Source: JAVBOW01 sp031550615
GTDB taxonomy: Bacteria; Bacteroidota; Bacteroidia; Bacteroidales; Rikenellaceae
Assembly (NCBI GenBank): GCA_031550615.1
Contig: JAVBOL010000003.1
Span: forward strand, 135,921 to 199,920
Reading direction: 5' to 3'
Length of the DNA stretch: 64,000 nt
The notes beneath the pieces are model-generated. The model made no database searches, was not told the origin of the DNA, and saw only the letters and a list, made by a program, of their open reading frames with translations. Below, piece by piece: positions 1-8,701 of the stretch. The first letter of the stretch is position 1, and each line of letters opens with the position of its first letter. The position numbers and the translations under genes are program-made.

Positions 1-1
1 C

Positions 2-349
2 TCCGAAACCGTCCTCGACCTGGCCATGCGCCACAACACCTCCCCCCTGGCCGGGCACGAGGTCAAAACGCGACTGCACCGCGCCATGTTCCCTCACGCA
101 CTATGGGACAAACCGTGCTGCACCCTGAGCGGCGGCGAACGCATGCGCCTGTGGCTGTGCTGCATGATGCTTTCCAACAGCACGCCCGATGTGATGGTAC
201 TGGACGAGCCCACCAATAACCTCGACATCGCCAGCCTGGGTATTTTACTCGACGTGCTGAAAGGTTACCGCGGTACGCTGGTCGTGGTGACCCACGACGA
301 GGGGTTCGCCAGGGAGGTGGGCCTGGAGCGGGTCATCGATTTAAAATAA
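2..349 (+). CDS. ABC-F family ATPase, C-terminal end (5' truncated)
   Basis: Only the last 115 residues are present because the gene enters from the left edge. They contain an ABC signature (LSGGERMRL), a Walker B with D-loop (VMVLDEPTNNLD) and the switch histidine (VVVTHDE). The protein stops a few residues after the ATPase core. ABC-F proteins are soluble twin-ATPase factors that act on the ribosome rather than transporters; the TNNLD sequence after Walker B resembles their TNHLD signature, and no membrane segment is visible. The sub-family (translation factor or antibiotic resistance type) cannot be decided without the upstream half. It converges on the helicase gene across a short inverted repeat. 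Confidence 0.75.
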   Translation, partial: SETVLDLAMRHNTSPLAGHEVKTRLHRAMFPHALWDKPCCTLSGGERMRLWLCCMMLSNSTPDVMVLDEPTNNLDIASLGILLDVLKGYRGTLVVVTHDEGFAREVGLERVIDLK

Positions 350-381
350 GGTGGATTCGTCGGACTCGCGTTAAAATATCA

Positions 382-405
382 ATAGCGCCCGGGTCGGGGC
401 GCTAT
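382..405. terminator. Inverted repeat between convergent genes
   Basis: A perfect 9-bp stem (ATAGCGCCC, 382-390, with GGGCGCTAT, 397-405) closes a 6-base loop. It lies between the end of the ABC-F gene and the end of the convergent helicase gene. There is no strong T-run, but AT-rich DNA follows it in the minus direction. It may end transcription from either side. Confidence 0.45.
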
Positions 406-464
406 CAACTATTCGGTCTTCCCGGGTTTCGGGGCGCTAACTATTCAGCAGTCCCGGGTTTCGG
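398..464. repeat. Imperfect tandem duplication over the helicase stop codon
   Basis: Two adjacent units, 398-432 (35 nt) and 433-464 (32 nt), share GGCGCTA, ACTATTC and TCCCGGGTTTCGG blocks. The second unit holds the last codons and stop of the helicase gene. The first unit, read on the minus strand, would still spell PKPGKTE-stop, a copy of the authentic PKPGTAE-stop end. This looks like a short slip duplication of the gene's 3' end. Confidence 0.7.
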
Positions 465-1853
465 GCCCCGGCGGCGGTTGCGGCCCCCGCGGTGGCGCGG
501 TTTGGGCTTTTGCTCGCCCTGCGCCGCCACTTCGGGCGTTGAATGGTGCTGCGTTTCCGCCGTTTGGGTCGACGAGCGCTCCCCGCGGCTGCGCCCGCGG
601 CCACGGCTGTGGCCTTTGCGCTGGGAACTGTCCCCTGATCCGGCGCCGCGACCGCGTCCCGAGCCTGTGCGGCCATGGCCGCGTCCACCATCCTCCGAAG
701 GTGCGTAGGCCAATGTCGCCAGACCCTCCGGCAGGGCTATTTTGGGGATCTCACGGCCCAGGAAACGCTCTATGGCGTGGAATTTCCCCTGGTCCTTCTC
801 TCCGACGAAAGTGATCGCCTTACCTTCCGCGCTGGCGCGCGCCGTGCGGCCTATGCGGTGGATGTAATCCTCGGCGTCGCGCGGCACGTCGTAGTTGACC
901 ACCACGCCTATATCTTCGATGTCGATGCCGCGCGCCACGATGTCGGTGGCCACAAGCAGGTCGATCTTGCCGTTCTTGAAATCGAGCATCACCTCCTCGC
1001 GTTTGGACTGTTCGAGGTCAGAGTGCATCGCCGCAGCATTGATACCCATGCGCTTGAGCGTGAAGGCTAACTCCTTTACGCGCAGCTTCGAAGATGAGAA
1101 CATTATGGTCTTGCTGCCCGTGGGTTTTCCGAAAAGTTCCTTCACGAGCTGGTTTTTCTGGGCGTCGTAGACCACATAGGCTGTCTGCTCGATAGCCTCG
1201 TTGGGCTTCGACACGGCGATGGTCACCTCGGCGGGGTCGCGCAGGATCTGCTTTGACATCTCGCGGATCTTGGGCGGCAGGGTCGCCGAGAAAAGCAGCG
1301 TCTGACGCTGCTCGGTGGGCAGTTGGCCGATGATCTTCATTATATCGTCCCAGAAACCCATGTCGAGCATGCGATCGGCCTCGTCGAGCACGAAATATTC
1401 GACGTGCGAGAAATCTATGCCGCTGGCTATGTCGATGAAAGCCAACAGGCGGCCCGGGGTGGCCACCACGATGTCGGCGCCCATTACGATGCCTTGCTTC
1501 TGGCGGCTCCAGTCGGTGCCGTCGCCGCTGCCGTGCACCACGGCTGCCGAAACGGGCAGAAAATATGAAAATCCCTGTATCTGTACGTCGATCTGTTGCG
1601 CCAATTCGCGCGTGGGGACTATAATCAGCGCCTTTACCTGGTCATCGGGGTTGCCCTCGCGGGCGAGTTTATCCATAAGCGGCAGCAGGTAGGCCGCCGT
1701 CTTGCCTGTGCCGGTCTGGGCGCAGCCGATCACGTCGCGCCCGGTCATTATCACGGGCATGGTATGCTCCTGCACAGGGGTCATTTCGACGTAGTTCATC
1801 GCGTCGATGCCCTGCATGACCTCTTCGCCGAGGCCTAATTCTGTAAATTTCAT
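441..1853 (-). CDS. DEAD-box ATP-dependent RNA helicase
   Basis: A 470-residue RNA helicase that unwinds structured RNA in the cytoplasm. Visible motifs in order: the Q-motif region (TPVQ, about residue 25), Walker A (AQTGTGKT, 45-52), PTRELA, VATPGR, DEAD, SAT, ATDIVARGID and HRIGRTAR. From about residue 385 on, the tail is Arg/Gly-rich with many RGRG and GRGHGR runs, a typical RNA-binding extension of the RhlE/CsdA-like group. The start at MKFTELGLG is chosen over an in-frame upstream extension because that extension crosses the promoter box at 1878-1885. Which DEAD-box paralogue it is cannot be settled here. Confidence 0.93.
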   Translation of the reverse strand: MKFTELGLGEEVMQGIDAMNYVEMTPVQEHTMPVIMTGRDVIGCAQTGTGKTAAYLLPLMDKLAREGNPDDQVKALIIVPTRELAQQIDVQIQGFSYFLPVSAAVVHGSGDGTDWSRQKQGIVMGADIVVATPGRLLAFIDIASGIDFSHVEYFVLDEADRMLDMGFWDDIMKIIGQLPTEQRQTLLFSATLPPKIREMSKQILRDPAEVTIAVSKPNEAIEQTAYVVYDAQKNQLVKELFGKPTGSKTIMFSSSKLRVKELAFTLKRMGINAAAMHSDLEQSKREEVMLDFKNGKIDLLVATDIVARGIDIEDIGVVVNYDVPRDAEDYIHRIGRTARASAEGKAITFVGEKDQGKFHAIERFLGREIPKIALPEGLATLAYAPSEDGGRGHGRTGSGRGRGAGSGDSSQRKGHSRGRGRSRGERSSTQTAETQHHSTPEVAAQGEQKPKPRHRGGRNRRRGPKPGTAE

Positions 1854-1877
1854 CGGTGTTTCCTTCTTATACGTGCG

Positions 1878-1885
1878 CAAAGGTA
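1878..1885 (-). promoter_or_regulatory. -7 box TACCTTTG of the helicase gene
   Basis: TACCTTTG on the minus strand matches the Bacteroidota -7 consensus TAnnTTTG and lies 24 bases before the helicase ATG. No good -33 TTG element is seen upstream. It supports the start at 1853. Confidence 0.6.
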
Positions 1886-2134
1886 CTTCAAAATAATGCC
1901 TTATCCTAAAATTTTTCGTCTTTGCCGTGTGGGGGCAAAACAAGCGTCGCAAAAAAATGACTTTTCTTAAAATATTTTAATTTCTAATCGCGGAATATTT
2001 CAGGCGTGCGCGATTGAAACCCAGGCAAAAAGATGACGTAAAATTATTAACATAAATTGAACTTTCACGTAAATAGTTAAATCTCAGAAACAGCCATCTA
2101 TGCGCCTACGTATTGATTTTTGGGCTAATTTTTG
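1886..2134. other. AT-rich divergent intergenic region
   Basis: About 310 bases lie between the divergent helicase and gdhA start codons. The region is AT-rich, has a short hairpin (TTTGCC/GGCAAA near 1920-1938) and no supportable gene. Apart from the two promoter boxes at its edges I see nothing else in it. Confidence 0.5.
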
Positions 2135-2142
2135 TAAATTTG
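2135..2142 (+). promoter_or_regulatory. -7 box TAAATTTG of gdhA
   Basis: TAAATTTG fits TAnnTTTG; a TTG at 2113-2115 lies 19 bases upstream as a possible -33 element. The predicted leader is about 18 nt to the gdhA ATG. Confidence 0.6.
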
Positions 2143-2166
2143 CCATTGACATAATTTGAGAAGAAG

Positions 2167-3522
2167 ATGCAAAAAGAAGTGAAACAGTACGTTGAAGAAT
2201 TCATGGCGGCGGTGGTCGCCAAAAATCCGGGGGAAAAAGAATTCCACCAGGCGGTGCACGAAGTCGTCGAGAGCCTGGCCCCCTACATTATCGAAAACCC
2301 GCAGTTGCGCAAAATGAAGATACTCGAGCGGCTGGCCGAACCCGAGAGGGTGGTCATGTTCCGCGTGCCGTGGCTCAACGACCGCGGCGAAGTGGAGGTC
2401 AACCGGGGTTTCCGCGTGCAGATGAACAGCGCGATAGGCCCCTATAAAGGCGGGCTGAGGTTCCACCCGAGCGTCAATTTGAGCATCCTGAAATTCCTGG
2501 CCTTCGAGCAGGTTTTCAAGAACAGCCTCACCACGCTGCCGATGGGCGGCGGCAAGGGCGGCTCGGACTTCAACCCCAAGAACCGCTCGGACAACGAGGT
2601 GATGAAATTCTGCCAGAGTTTCATGACCGAGTTGCAGCGCCACGTGGGCGCTGACACCGACGTACCTGCGGGAGACATCGGCGTGGGCGGACGCGAAATA
2701 GGCTTCATGTACGGCCAGTATAAGCGTCTGCGCAACGAATTCACCGGCACGCTCACCGGCAAGGGCCTGGGCTGGGGCGGCTCACCGCTGCGCCCCGAGG
2801 CCACGGGCTACGGCACATGCTATTTCGCACAGGCGATGCTCGCCACGCGCGGCGAAACGTTCCAGGGCAAGACCGTTGTGATATCCGGCTCGGGCAACGT
2901 GGCGCAGTACGCCGTCGAAAAGGTGCTGCAACTGGGCGGGAAGCCGGTCACGCTCTCCGACTCGGACGGCTATATATACGACCCCGACGGCATCGACGCC
3001 GAGAAACTGCAATATGTACTGGAACTGAAGAACATACTGCGCGGACGTATTCGTGAATACGTCGAGCGCTATCCTAACGCGATCTACCATGCCGGGGAGA
3101 AACCCTGGGGCGTGAAGTGCGACATCGCCATGCCGTGCGCCACGCAAAACGAACTGTCGGAGCAAGACGCGGCGACGCTCGTCAAAAACGGCTGCACCTG
3201 CGTGGCCGAAGGCGCCAACATGCCCTCGACCCCCGAGGCGGTGGCGCTGTTCCAGAAGCACAAGCTGCTGTTCGCTCCCGGCAAGGCGTCCAACGCAGGC
3301 GGAGTGGCGACATCGGGTCTGGAAATGGCCCAGAACTCGATGCGCCTGCAATGGACGCCCGATGAGGTGGACGCGAAACTCCAGGCCATAATGACCGACA
3401 TCCACGCCGCATGCGTGAAATACGGCACCGAGCCAGACGGGTACGTCAATTACGTCAAGGGGGCGAATATCGCCGGATTCATCAAGGTCGCAAAGGCAAT
3501 GCTGGCGCAAGGGTTAGTTTAG
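2167..3522 (+). CDS. gdhA: NADP-specific glutamate dehydrogenase
   Basis: A 451-residue enzyme that interconverts 2-oxoglutarate plus ammonia and glutamate, a main entry of ammonia nitrogen into Bacteroidota. The length is that of the hexameric bacterial NADP enzyme. Active-site stretches are present: GPYKGGLRFHP and GGGKGGSDFNP with their lysines, and PAGDIGVGGREIG with the catalytic aspartate. The Rossmann glycines (VISGSGNVAQYA) and the conserved C-terminal half (APGKASNAGGVATSG) follow. It has its own promoter box and a hairpin behind it, so it is probably monocistronic. Coenzyme preference is inferred from family resemblance. Confidence 0.95.
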   Translation: MQKEVKQYVEEFMAAVVAKNPGEKEFHQAVHEVVESLAPYIIENPQLRKMKILERLAEPERVVMFRVPWLNDRGEVEVNRGFRVQMNSAIGPYKGGLRFHPSVNLSILKFLAFEQVFKNSLTTLPMGGGKGGSDFNPKNRSDNEVMKFCQSFMTELQRHVGADTDVPAGDIGVGGREIGFMYGQYKRLRNEFTGTLTGKGLGWGGSPLRPEATGYGTCYFAQAMLATRGETFQGKTVVISGSGNVAQYAVEKVLQLGGKPVTLSDSDGYIYDPDGIDAEKLQYVLELKNILRGRIREYVERYPNAIYHAGEKPWGVKCDIAMPCATQNELSEQDAATLVKNGCTCVAEGANMPSTPEAVALFQKHKLLFAPGKASNAGGVATSGLEMAQNSMRLQWTPDEVDAKLQAIMTDIHAACVKYGTEPDGYVNYVKGANIAGFIKVAKAMLAQGLV

Positions 3523-3558
3523 GGCTGCACGAGAGCCACCTGTACACCGAGCGGTTTT

Positions 3559-3595
3559 GCGGCCTTACCTACAGGCGCAAGGCCGCTCTTTGTTT
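3559..3595 (+). terminator. Terminator after gdhA
   Basis: GCGGCCTT (3559-3566) pairs with AAGGCCGC (3579-3586) over a 12-base loop and is followed by T-rich sequence (TCTTTGTTTCTT). It fits an intrinsic terminator for gdhA just before the next start codon. Confidence 0.6.
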
Positions 3596-3612
3596 CTTAA
3601 TACCTGCATATT

Positions 3613-6603
3613 ATGGACACTCATATCAGGGCCTCTGCCGAGGCGACGGACTACCGCCGCCTGATGCAGCGCCGAATAGGGCACATTCTGCTCATCTGCA
3701 GCAGCTACGACGCCTATATCCTCGAAGAGGACGGACGCATCGAGCAACGCATAAACCAGGAGTACCACGATTTGAACCTCACGCGTCCGCCGCAGTTCAC
3801 CCGCGTGGACACCACTGCCGAAGCGCTCACGGTGCTCGGCACGCGGCAGGAGATCGACCTGGTGATAACGATGTACAACGTCGGGGAGCCCGGCGCATTC
3901 ACCTTCGGGCGCATGGCCAAAGAGCTGCGCCCCGGGCTGCCAGTGGTGCTGATGACCCACTTCACGCGCAACATTTCACGCCACATCGAGGGCGAGGACC
4001 GCTCGGGCATAGACCATATTTTCTGCTGGCACGGCAACCCCGAGTTGATAATGGCGATAATAAAACTGCTCGAAGACCGCATGAACGCCCCGGACGACAT
4101 ACTCGACGTGGGGGTGCAGTCGCTGCTGCTGGTCGAGGATTCGATCCGCTACTACTCGTCATACCTGCCGGTGATCTACCGCGTGATAATGCTGCAAACG
4201 GGCGAATTCGTGCGCGAAGCGCTCAACGAGCAGCAGCAGATCCTGCGCAAGCGTTCGCGGCCCAAGATACTGCTGGCCACCAGCTACAACGAAGCTGTAG
4301 GGCTCTACGAAAAATATAAGGACAACCTGCTGGGGGTGATCTCGGACATCGGGTTCGTCATCGACCCGCAGGACAGTCCCGACGAGGAAAAGCCCGACGC
4401 GGGCATCGACCTGTGCCGCCTGATTCAGAAGGACAATCCGCACATGCCCGTGTTGCTGCAATCCTCGCAGCAGAGCATGCGCCCCACGGCGGCGGCACTG
4501 GGTGTGGGTTTCCTCGAAAAGTACTCCGAAAACCTGCTGCACGAGTTGGGCGACCATATACGCAGCGAATTCCTTTTCGGCGATTTCGTCTTCACCGACC
4601 CAGCCACGGGACGCGAGGCCGGGCGCGCCGAAAACCTCGCGCAGATGCAGTCCCTGATCGCCGGATTGCCCGAGCGGGTGTTGCTCCATCACGCCGGCCA
4701 CAACCACCTCTCGAAATGGATGCTGGCCCGCGGGGTGTTCTCGCTGGGGCATGAATTCGCGCTGCTCACCCCGGGCGACTTCGACGAGGTGGCCTCGATG
4801 CGCGAATTTCTGGTCGAAAAGATACGCGACTACCGCATGATGCTCTCCCAGGGCGTGGTGGCGCGCTTCGACGAGGAGACATACAACGAAAATGTCTGGG
4901 TGGCGCGCATAGGCGACGGGTCGCTGGGAGGCAAGGGGCGCGGCCTGGCCTTTATGAACAGCATGCTCGAAAAGCACAATTTCTACGATAAATATCCTGA
5001 CGTGCGCATCATGCTGCCACGCACGCTTATCGTAACCACGGACGCTTTCGACGAATTCCTCGACATCAACGGCCTACAGTACGTGATCGGCAGCGAACTC
5101 TCCAACGAGGAGATACTCTCCGAATTCGCCGCCTCGCGTCTGCCCGAATGGCTGATCGCCAAGTTGCGCGTATTTATCCGTTACGCCTCGGGGCCGCTGG
5201 CCGTGCGGTCGAGCTCGAAACTCGAAGACTCGCATTACCAGCCCTTCGCCGGCATCTACTCGACATATATGATCCCGCAGGCGCAGAACGGCGACCAGAC
5301 GCTGCGTCTGCTCTCGAAAGCCATAAAGAGCGTCTACGCCTCGGTATTCCTCGCCTCTGCACGCCAGTATATCGCCGCGAGCGGCAACATGCTCTCCGAG
5401 GAAAAAATGGCCGTGGTGGTGCAGGAGGTTTGCGGCTCGGCCGAGGACGGCTGCTTCTTTCCCACCCTGTCGGGCGTGGCGCGGTCGCTGAATTTCTACC
5501 CCCTGGGCAGTGAGCGTCCCGAGGATGGGGTAGCCGAAATCGCCATCGGCCTGGGAAAAATGGTCGTCGACGGGGGACGCGTGCTGCGTTTCTCGCCGCG
5601 CCACCCGCACCATATCCTGCAACTATCGTCGGTCGACCTCGCCCTGCGTGAGACCCAGCGCGAAATGTATGTGCTCGACCTGCGCCCCGAAATGTTCAAA
5701 ACCTCGCTCGACGAGGCAGTCAACCTGCGCCTGGTGGAGGTCAACTCATCCCGCAACATGCGCAACGTCAAGCTGGTGTGTTCGACGTGGGACATGCAGA
5801 ACCAGATGATCTCGGACAGCTGCTACGAAGAGGGGCGTCGGATAGTGACCTTCGCCCCGGTCCTCAAATACGACACTTTCCCCCTGGCCGGCATACTTAC
5901 CGACCTTCTGGAAATGGGCAGCGGCGAGATGCGCAACCAGGTGGAGATCGAGTTCGCCGCCAACCTGGACGTGCCCTACGGCAGCAAAAAGATCTTCAAC
6001 TTCCTGCAGATACGCCCCATAGTCGAGAGCGAGAACCGCCATTCGCTCGACTGGTCGCAGGTCCGTCTGGATGGCGCGCTGCTATGGGCCCAAAGCGCCG
6101 TGGGCATGGGCCCCGTCGAGGGCGTATGCGACGTGGTGTGGGTCAAAGCAGAGGCTTTCGACAACACGCGCACCGAAGCGATAGCGCTGGAGGTCGACGC
6201 GGTAAACAGCGCGATGAAGAAGCGCGGCGCCGGTTACGTGCTGATCGGCCCCGGGCGCTGGGGGTCGAGCGACCCATTCCTGGGCGTGCCGGTCAAATGG
6301 GGCAACATCTCCGAAGCGGCGGTGATCGTGGAGTGCGGCATGGAAAATTTCCGCGTCGAGCCGAGTCAGGGCACGCACTTCTTCCAGAATCTGATCTCCT
6401 TCGGGGTCGGCTACCTGACCATAAACCCATTCATGGGCGACGGTGGGCTGGATATGGATTTACTGGCCTGTGCCGAAACCGTCAGCGAGGGGGTCTACGT
6501 GCGCCACGTGCGGTTCCCGAAGCCGCTGTACATATTTGTCGACGGGCGGAATAATAAGGCTATCATTCACAATATACATCACTTAGCCGCTCCGTCGGCA
6601 TGA
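3613..6603 (+). CDS. Receiver-domain / PEP-pyruvate-binding (PPDK_N-like) fusion protein
   Basis: A 996-residue cytoplasmic protein. The N-terminus (about 15-160) looks like a degenerate receiver fold. A second receiver-like unit (about 170-325) keeps the acidic pocket (LLVEDS), the phospho-acceptor position (VISDIGF), the strand-4 serine (LLQSSQ) and the strand-5 lysine (FLEKYS). The C-terminal two thirds is the nucleotide-binding half of PEP synthase/pyruvate phosphate dikinase: GDGSLGGKGRGLAFM near 435-448, AVRSSSKLEDS near 530 and a conserved GRWGSSDPFLGVP near 882. The phosphohistidine swivel domain and the PEP/pyruvate TIM barrel of true PEP synthase are absent, so it cannot run that reaction alone. 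Such proteins are often named PEP synthase in databases; their substrate is unknown. A signalling or regulatory kinase role is inference. Confidence 0.8.
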   Translation: MDTHIRASAEATDYRRLMQRRIGHILLICSSYDAYILEEDGRIEQRINQEYHDLNLTRPPQFTRVDTTAEALTVLGTRQEIDLVITMYNVGEPGAFTFGRMAKELRPGLPVVLMTHFTRNISRHIEGEDRSGIDHIFCWHGNPELIMAIIKLLEDRMNAPDDILDVGVQSLLLVEDSIRYYSSYLPVIYRVIMLQTGEFVREALNEQQQILRKRSRPKILLATSYNEAVGLYEKYKDNLLGVISDIGFVIDPQDSPDEEKPDAGIDLCRLIQKDNPHMPVLLQSSQQSMRPTAAALGVGFLEKYSENLLHELGDHIRSEFLFGDFVFTDPATGREAGRAENLAQMQSLIAGLPERVLLHHAGHNHLSKWMLARGVFSLGHEFALLTPGDFDEVASMREFLVEKIRDYRMMLSQGVVARFDEETYNENVWVARIGDGSLGGKGRGLAFMNSMLEKHNFYDKYPDVRIMLPRTLIVTTDAFDEFLDINGLQYVIGSELSNEEILSEFAASRLPEWLIAKLRVFIRYASGPLAVRSSSKLEDSHYQPFAGIYSTYMIPQAQNGDQTLRLLSKAIKSVYASVFLASARQYIAASGNMLSEEKMAVVVQEVCGSAEDGCFFPTLSGVARSLNFYPLGSERPEDGVAEIAIGLGKMVVDGGRVLRFSPRHPHHILQLSSVDLALRETQREMYVLDLRPEMFKTSLDEAVNLRLVEVNSSRNMRNVKLVCSTWDMQNQMISDSCYEEGRRIVTFAPVLKYDTFPLAGILTDLLEMGSGEMRNQVEIEFAANLDVPYGSKKIFNFLQIRPIVESENRHSLDWSQVRLDGALLWAQSAVGMGPVEGVCDVVWVKAEAFDNTRTEAIALEVDAVNSAMKKRGAGYVLIGPGRWGSSDPFLGVPVKWGNISEAAVIVECGMENFRVEPSQGTHFFQNLISFGVGYLTINPFMGDGGLDMDLLACAETVSEGVYVRHVRFPKPLYIFVDGRNNKAIIHNIHHLAAPSA

Positions 6604-6620
6604 TTTTTGCATACCTACCC

Positions 6621-6650
6621 GGCATACGGACCTATAAAAGCATGTATGCC
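6621..6650 (+). promoter_or_regulatory. Hairpin immediately before a lipoprotein start codon
   Basis: GGCATAC (6621-6627) and GTATGCC (6644-6650) form a 7-bp inverted repeat with a 16-base loop, ending two bases before the ATG at 6652. It could hide the translation start, or it may be the remains of a terminator for the gene before it. No T-run and no clear TAnnTTTG box are seen here. Confidence 0.35.
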
Positions 6651-6651
6651 T

Positions 6652-8016
6652 ATGAAGCATTTTTTACGTTTATCATTATTTTTTATTTTAGGTTCCATAA
6701 CTTTGTCATGCATTAGCGAATTTCACGACAAACCCATTATCTTTGACGAACTTGACCGTAGGGGAGAGTTTTTCATCAATTTCGTGCGCAAGAGGACCGG
6801 ATGGGCCGAAGAGTGGCAGGCTATGCAAAAGATCGGGACACCAATGCCTAATATGAATGTGCTGTGTATGGGAGGAGGGTACCAACTCTACTTTATGGTT
6901 CCTTTGGTGCGTGACTCACACATCACCGGCATCACACTGTGGCCATTCACACCCACCGATGACGACTCGGCCCCGACCAGACTCGACACACCGCTGATTC
7001 TCGACAAAGAAGGTGTCTTGCTCGACCATGCCGCCTGGACATTCATTAACGCTGATTCGCTTGCAGACTGGACATCGACCGGAATCGAATTCGACATACC
7101 TCTGGGCACCACGCCTCCGCCATCAAGGGTTGCCATGGGGACACGTAATCTGGAATTCGGCGACTATTCATTCATCGTGGATTACCAGATTAGATACTGT
7201 TATAACGAATATGACCCCAATATAGTGGTCTACTACATGAGTCTCGACGACAGAAAAGATGTCTTTGAGGAAGCGATATACCATTCCCGATCCAAACAAT
7301 TCTTAGGGTGTTATGAGATAACCCTAAACTCTTTTCTGGCGGACAGTTATTACCCAAGTGAAATCGCCGCTTATGCCGTTCAAAGCACCTTAGATAAAGC
7401 GCAGAACATATTCAGCATGTTGCATTGGGATATCAGGTATTTTACGCGCGCATGGTGCACCGATCCAGATCAGGGCGGTGGTGGATCCTCACCATATCCT
7501 CCAGGAGAAGACGACCCCGGTGGTGGCAACTGGGGTGGCGGAGGCGGCAACAACGATCCGCCACCCCCACAGCCAAGTCAGAATATATATACTACAGAGC
7601 AAATAACTGCGGCCGCTCAAAATGCAGTGCAATGGATTATCAGCAAATATGGACGCACAGACCCCTATTGTAATTTCGGGGTAAATCATCTGTTTTTAAA
7701 CCTGGCGAATTCGCCCGAGCTCACGGGTCTTAAGGCAAACGAAATGATAAAAAAGATGACAGACTCTGATAATTGGATGCAGATCACCCTCTCTGAGGCG
7801 CAAGAATATGCCAATAACGGAAGGATAGTAATTGCAGGCTGGATAAATCCCTCCGGAGCCAGCGGGCATGTGGTTGTTATTGTTCCAGGCGAAGAGGTAA
7901 ACGGTTGGCCGGTTTGTATGGATACGGGAAAAAACAAAAGAGCTGAATCGCAACCATCAAGACAGAGTTTTGGTTCGGAAAAACGACCTAATGTTAAATT
8001 TTTCTTATATAAATAA
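6652..8016 (+). CDS. Lipoprotein with Gly/Pro-rich linker and candidate cysteine peptidase/amidase domain
   Basis: A 454-residue lipoprotein. The start at 6652 gives a clean signal (MKHFLRLSLFFILGS, lipobox TLSC); an in-frame TTG upstream would spoil it. The N-terminal domain (about 25-270) is not recognised. A low-complexity linker (about 273-311) is made of Gly, Pro, Asp and Asn runs. The last domain (about 312-454) has Cys340 in PYCNFGVNHLF and His406 in SGHVVVIVPG, with a helix and GRIVIAGW strand between. This Cys-then-His order matches NlpC/P60, CHAP and Tae-type amidases that cut peptidoglycan stems, so a papain-fold hydrolase is inferred. It is AT-richer than gdhA and ends two bases before a second exported protein, as in an effector/immunity pair. 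Confidence 0.6.
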   Translation: MKHFLRLSLFFILGSITLSCISEFHDKPIIFDELDRRGEFFINFVRKRTGWAEEWQAMQKIGTPMPNMNVLCMGGGYQLYFMVPLVRDSHITGITLWPFTPTDDDSAPTRLDTPLILDKEGVLLDHAAWTFINADSLADWTSTGIEFDIPLGTTPPPSRVAMGTRNLEFGDYSFIVDYQIRYCYNEYDPNIVVYYMSLDDRKDVFEEAIYHSRSKQFLGCYEITLNSFLADSYYPSEIAAYAVQSTLDKAQNIFSMLHWDIRYFTRAWCTDPDQGGGGSSPYPPGEDDPGGGNWGGGGGNNDPPPPQPSQNIYTTEQITAAAQNAVQWIISKYGRTDPYCNFGVNHLFLNLANSPELTGLKANEMIKKMTDSDNWMQITLSEAQEYANNGRIVIAGWINPSGASGHVVVIVPGEEVNGWPVCMDTGKNKRAESQPSRQSFGSEKRPNVKFFLYK

Positions 8017-8018
8017 CC

Positions 8019-8672
8019 ATGAAAAAGCTGATTGCAACCATTTTTCTAATATCAAGCATATCTAGCGTGGCACGGGCAAAGACAAATGAACCGATTTACA
8101 CTTTTGCAGATGACACAATAGTTATCAAGCAAAAGTTCATAGACGGATATTATCTCGGTGACTTAACTGAAACAACGCCATATGTATTAACAAGAACAGA
8201 GGAGGTTAGATTGCCGGATAGCTCGGGAAAGTCCGATCTGAGGCTATTAAAGTACAGGAACGACGAAGATGAATGGATTGAGTTTAATGTTATAGAATTA
8301 GTCAGGAATGGAGTAACAACTCTACAGCTTCAAAATACTAACGGCTGGGGGGAATTGTCACCAAGTTTGAATCTTTCAGGAAACTATATTCGCATTGAAT
8401 TAACGAATAACACGATCGCCCTTATATTTGAAGAATACATTTACGCCAGTCAACCCTCAAACATCTCAATCATAATAATAACTGAAAATGAGGCTAAACT
8501 GATTTACAACAAACCAATGTTTATCAATTCTGTAAATATTACAGGCAACTCGTTTTCGATGGAGCTACAATCAAACACTGTTGAATACAAGGCCAACGGG
8601 ACCCCATACGACGCCCCGATAACCCATAAAATATGGCTGCAAAATAATGTCTTATGGTTTAAAGATCTTTAA
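8019..8672 (+). CDS. Exported protein of unknown function, possible immunity partner
   Basis: A 217-residue protein with a cleavable signal (MKKLIATIFLISSISSVARA), so probably periplasmic. The mature part is predicted beta-rich, with short alternating strands and no membrane segment or known motif that I recognise. It begins two bases after the candidate hydrolase lipoprotein and is even more AT-rich, so the two are very likely co-transcribed. Periplasmic location plus strict adjacency is what is seen for immunity proteins against peptidoglycan amidases; that role is inference only. Confidence 0.6.
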   Translation: MKKLIATIFLISSISSVARAKTNEPIYTFADDTIVIKQKFIDGYYLGDLTETTPYVLTRTEEVRLPDSSGKSDLRLLKYRNDEDEWIEFNVIELVRNGVTTLQLQNTNGWGELSPSLNLSGNYIRIELTNNTIALIFEEYIYASQPSNISIIIITENEAKLIYNKPMFINSVNITGNSFSMELQSNTVEYKANGTPYDAPITHKIWLQNNVLWFKDL

Positions 8673-8701
8673 CGCGAGGGGGTGTCTGTAAAGTTTCGGG
8701 G

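Noticed and set aside
6607..6651. Upstream TTG start of the candidate hydrolase lipoprotein
   Set aside because: It would add 15 residues in front of a complete lipoprotein signal and lies across the hairpin at 6621-6650.
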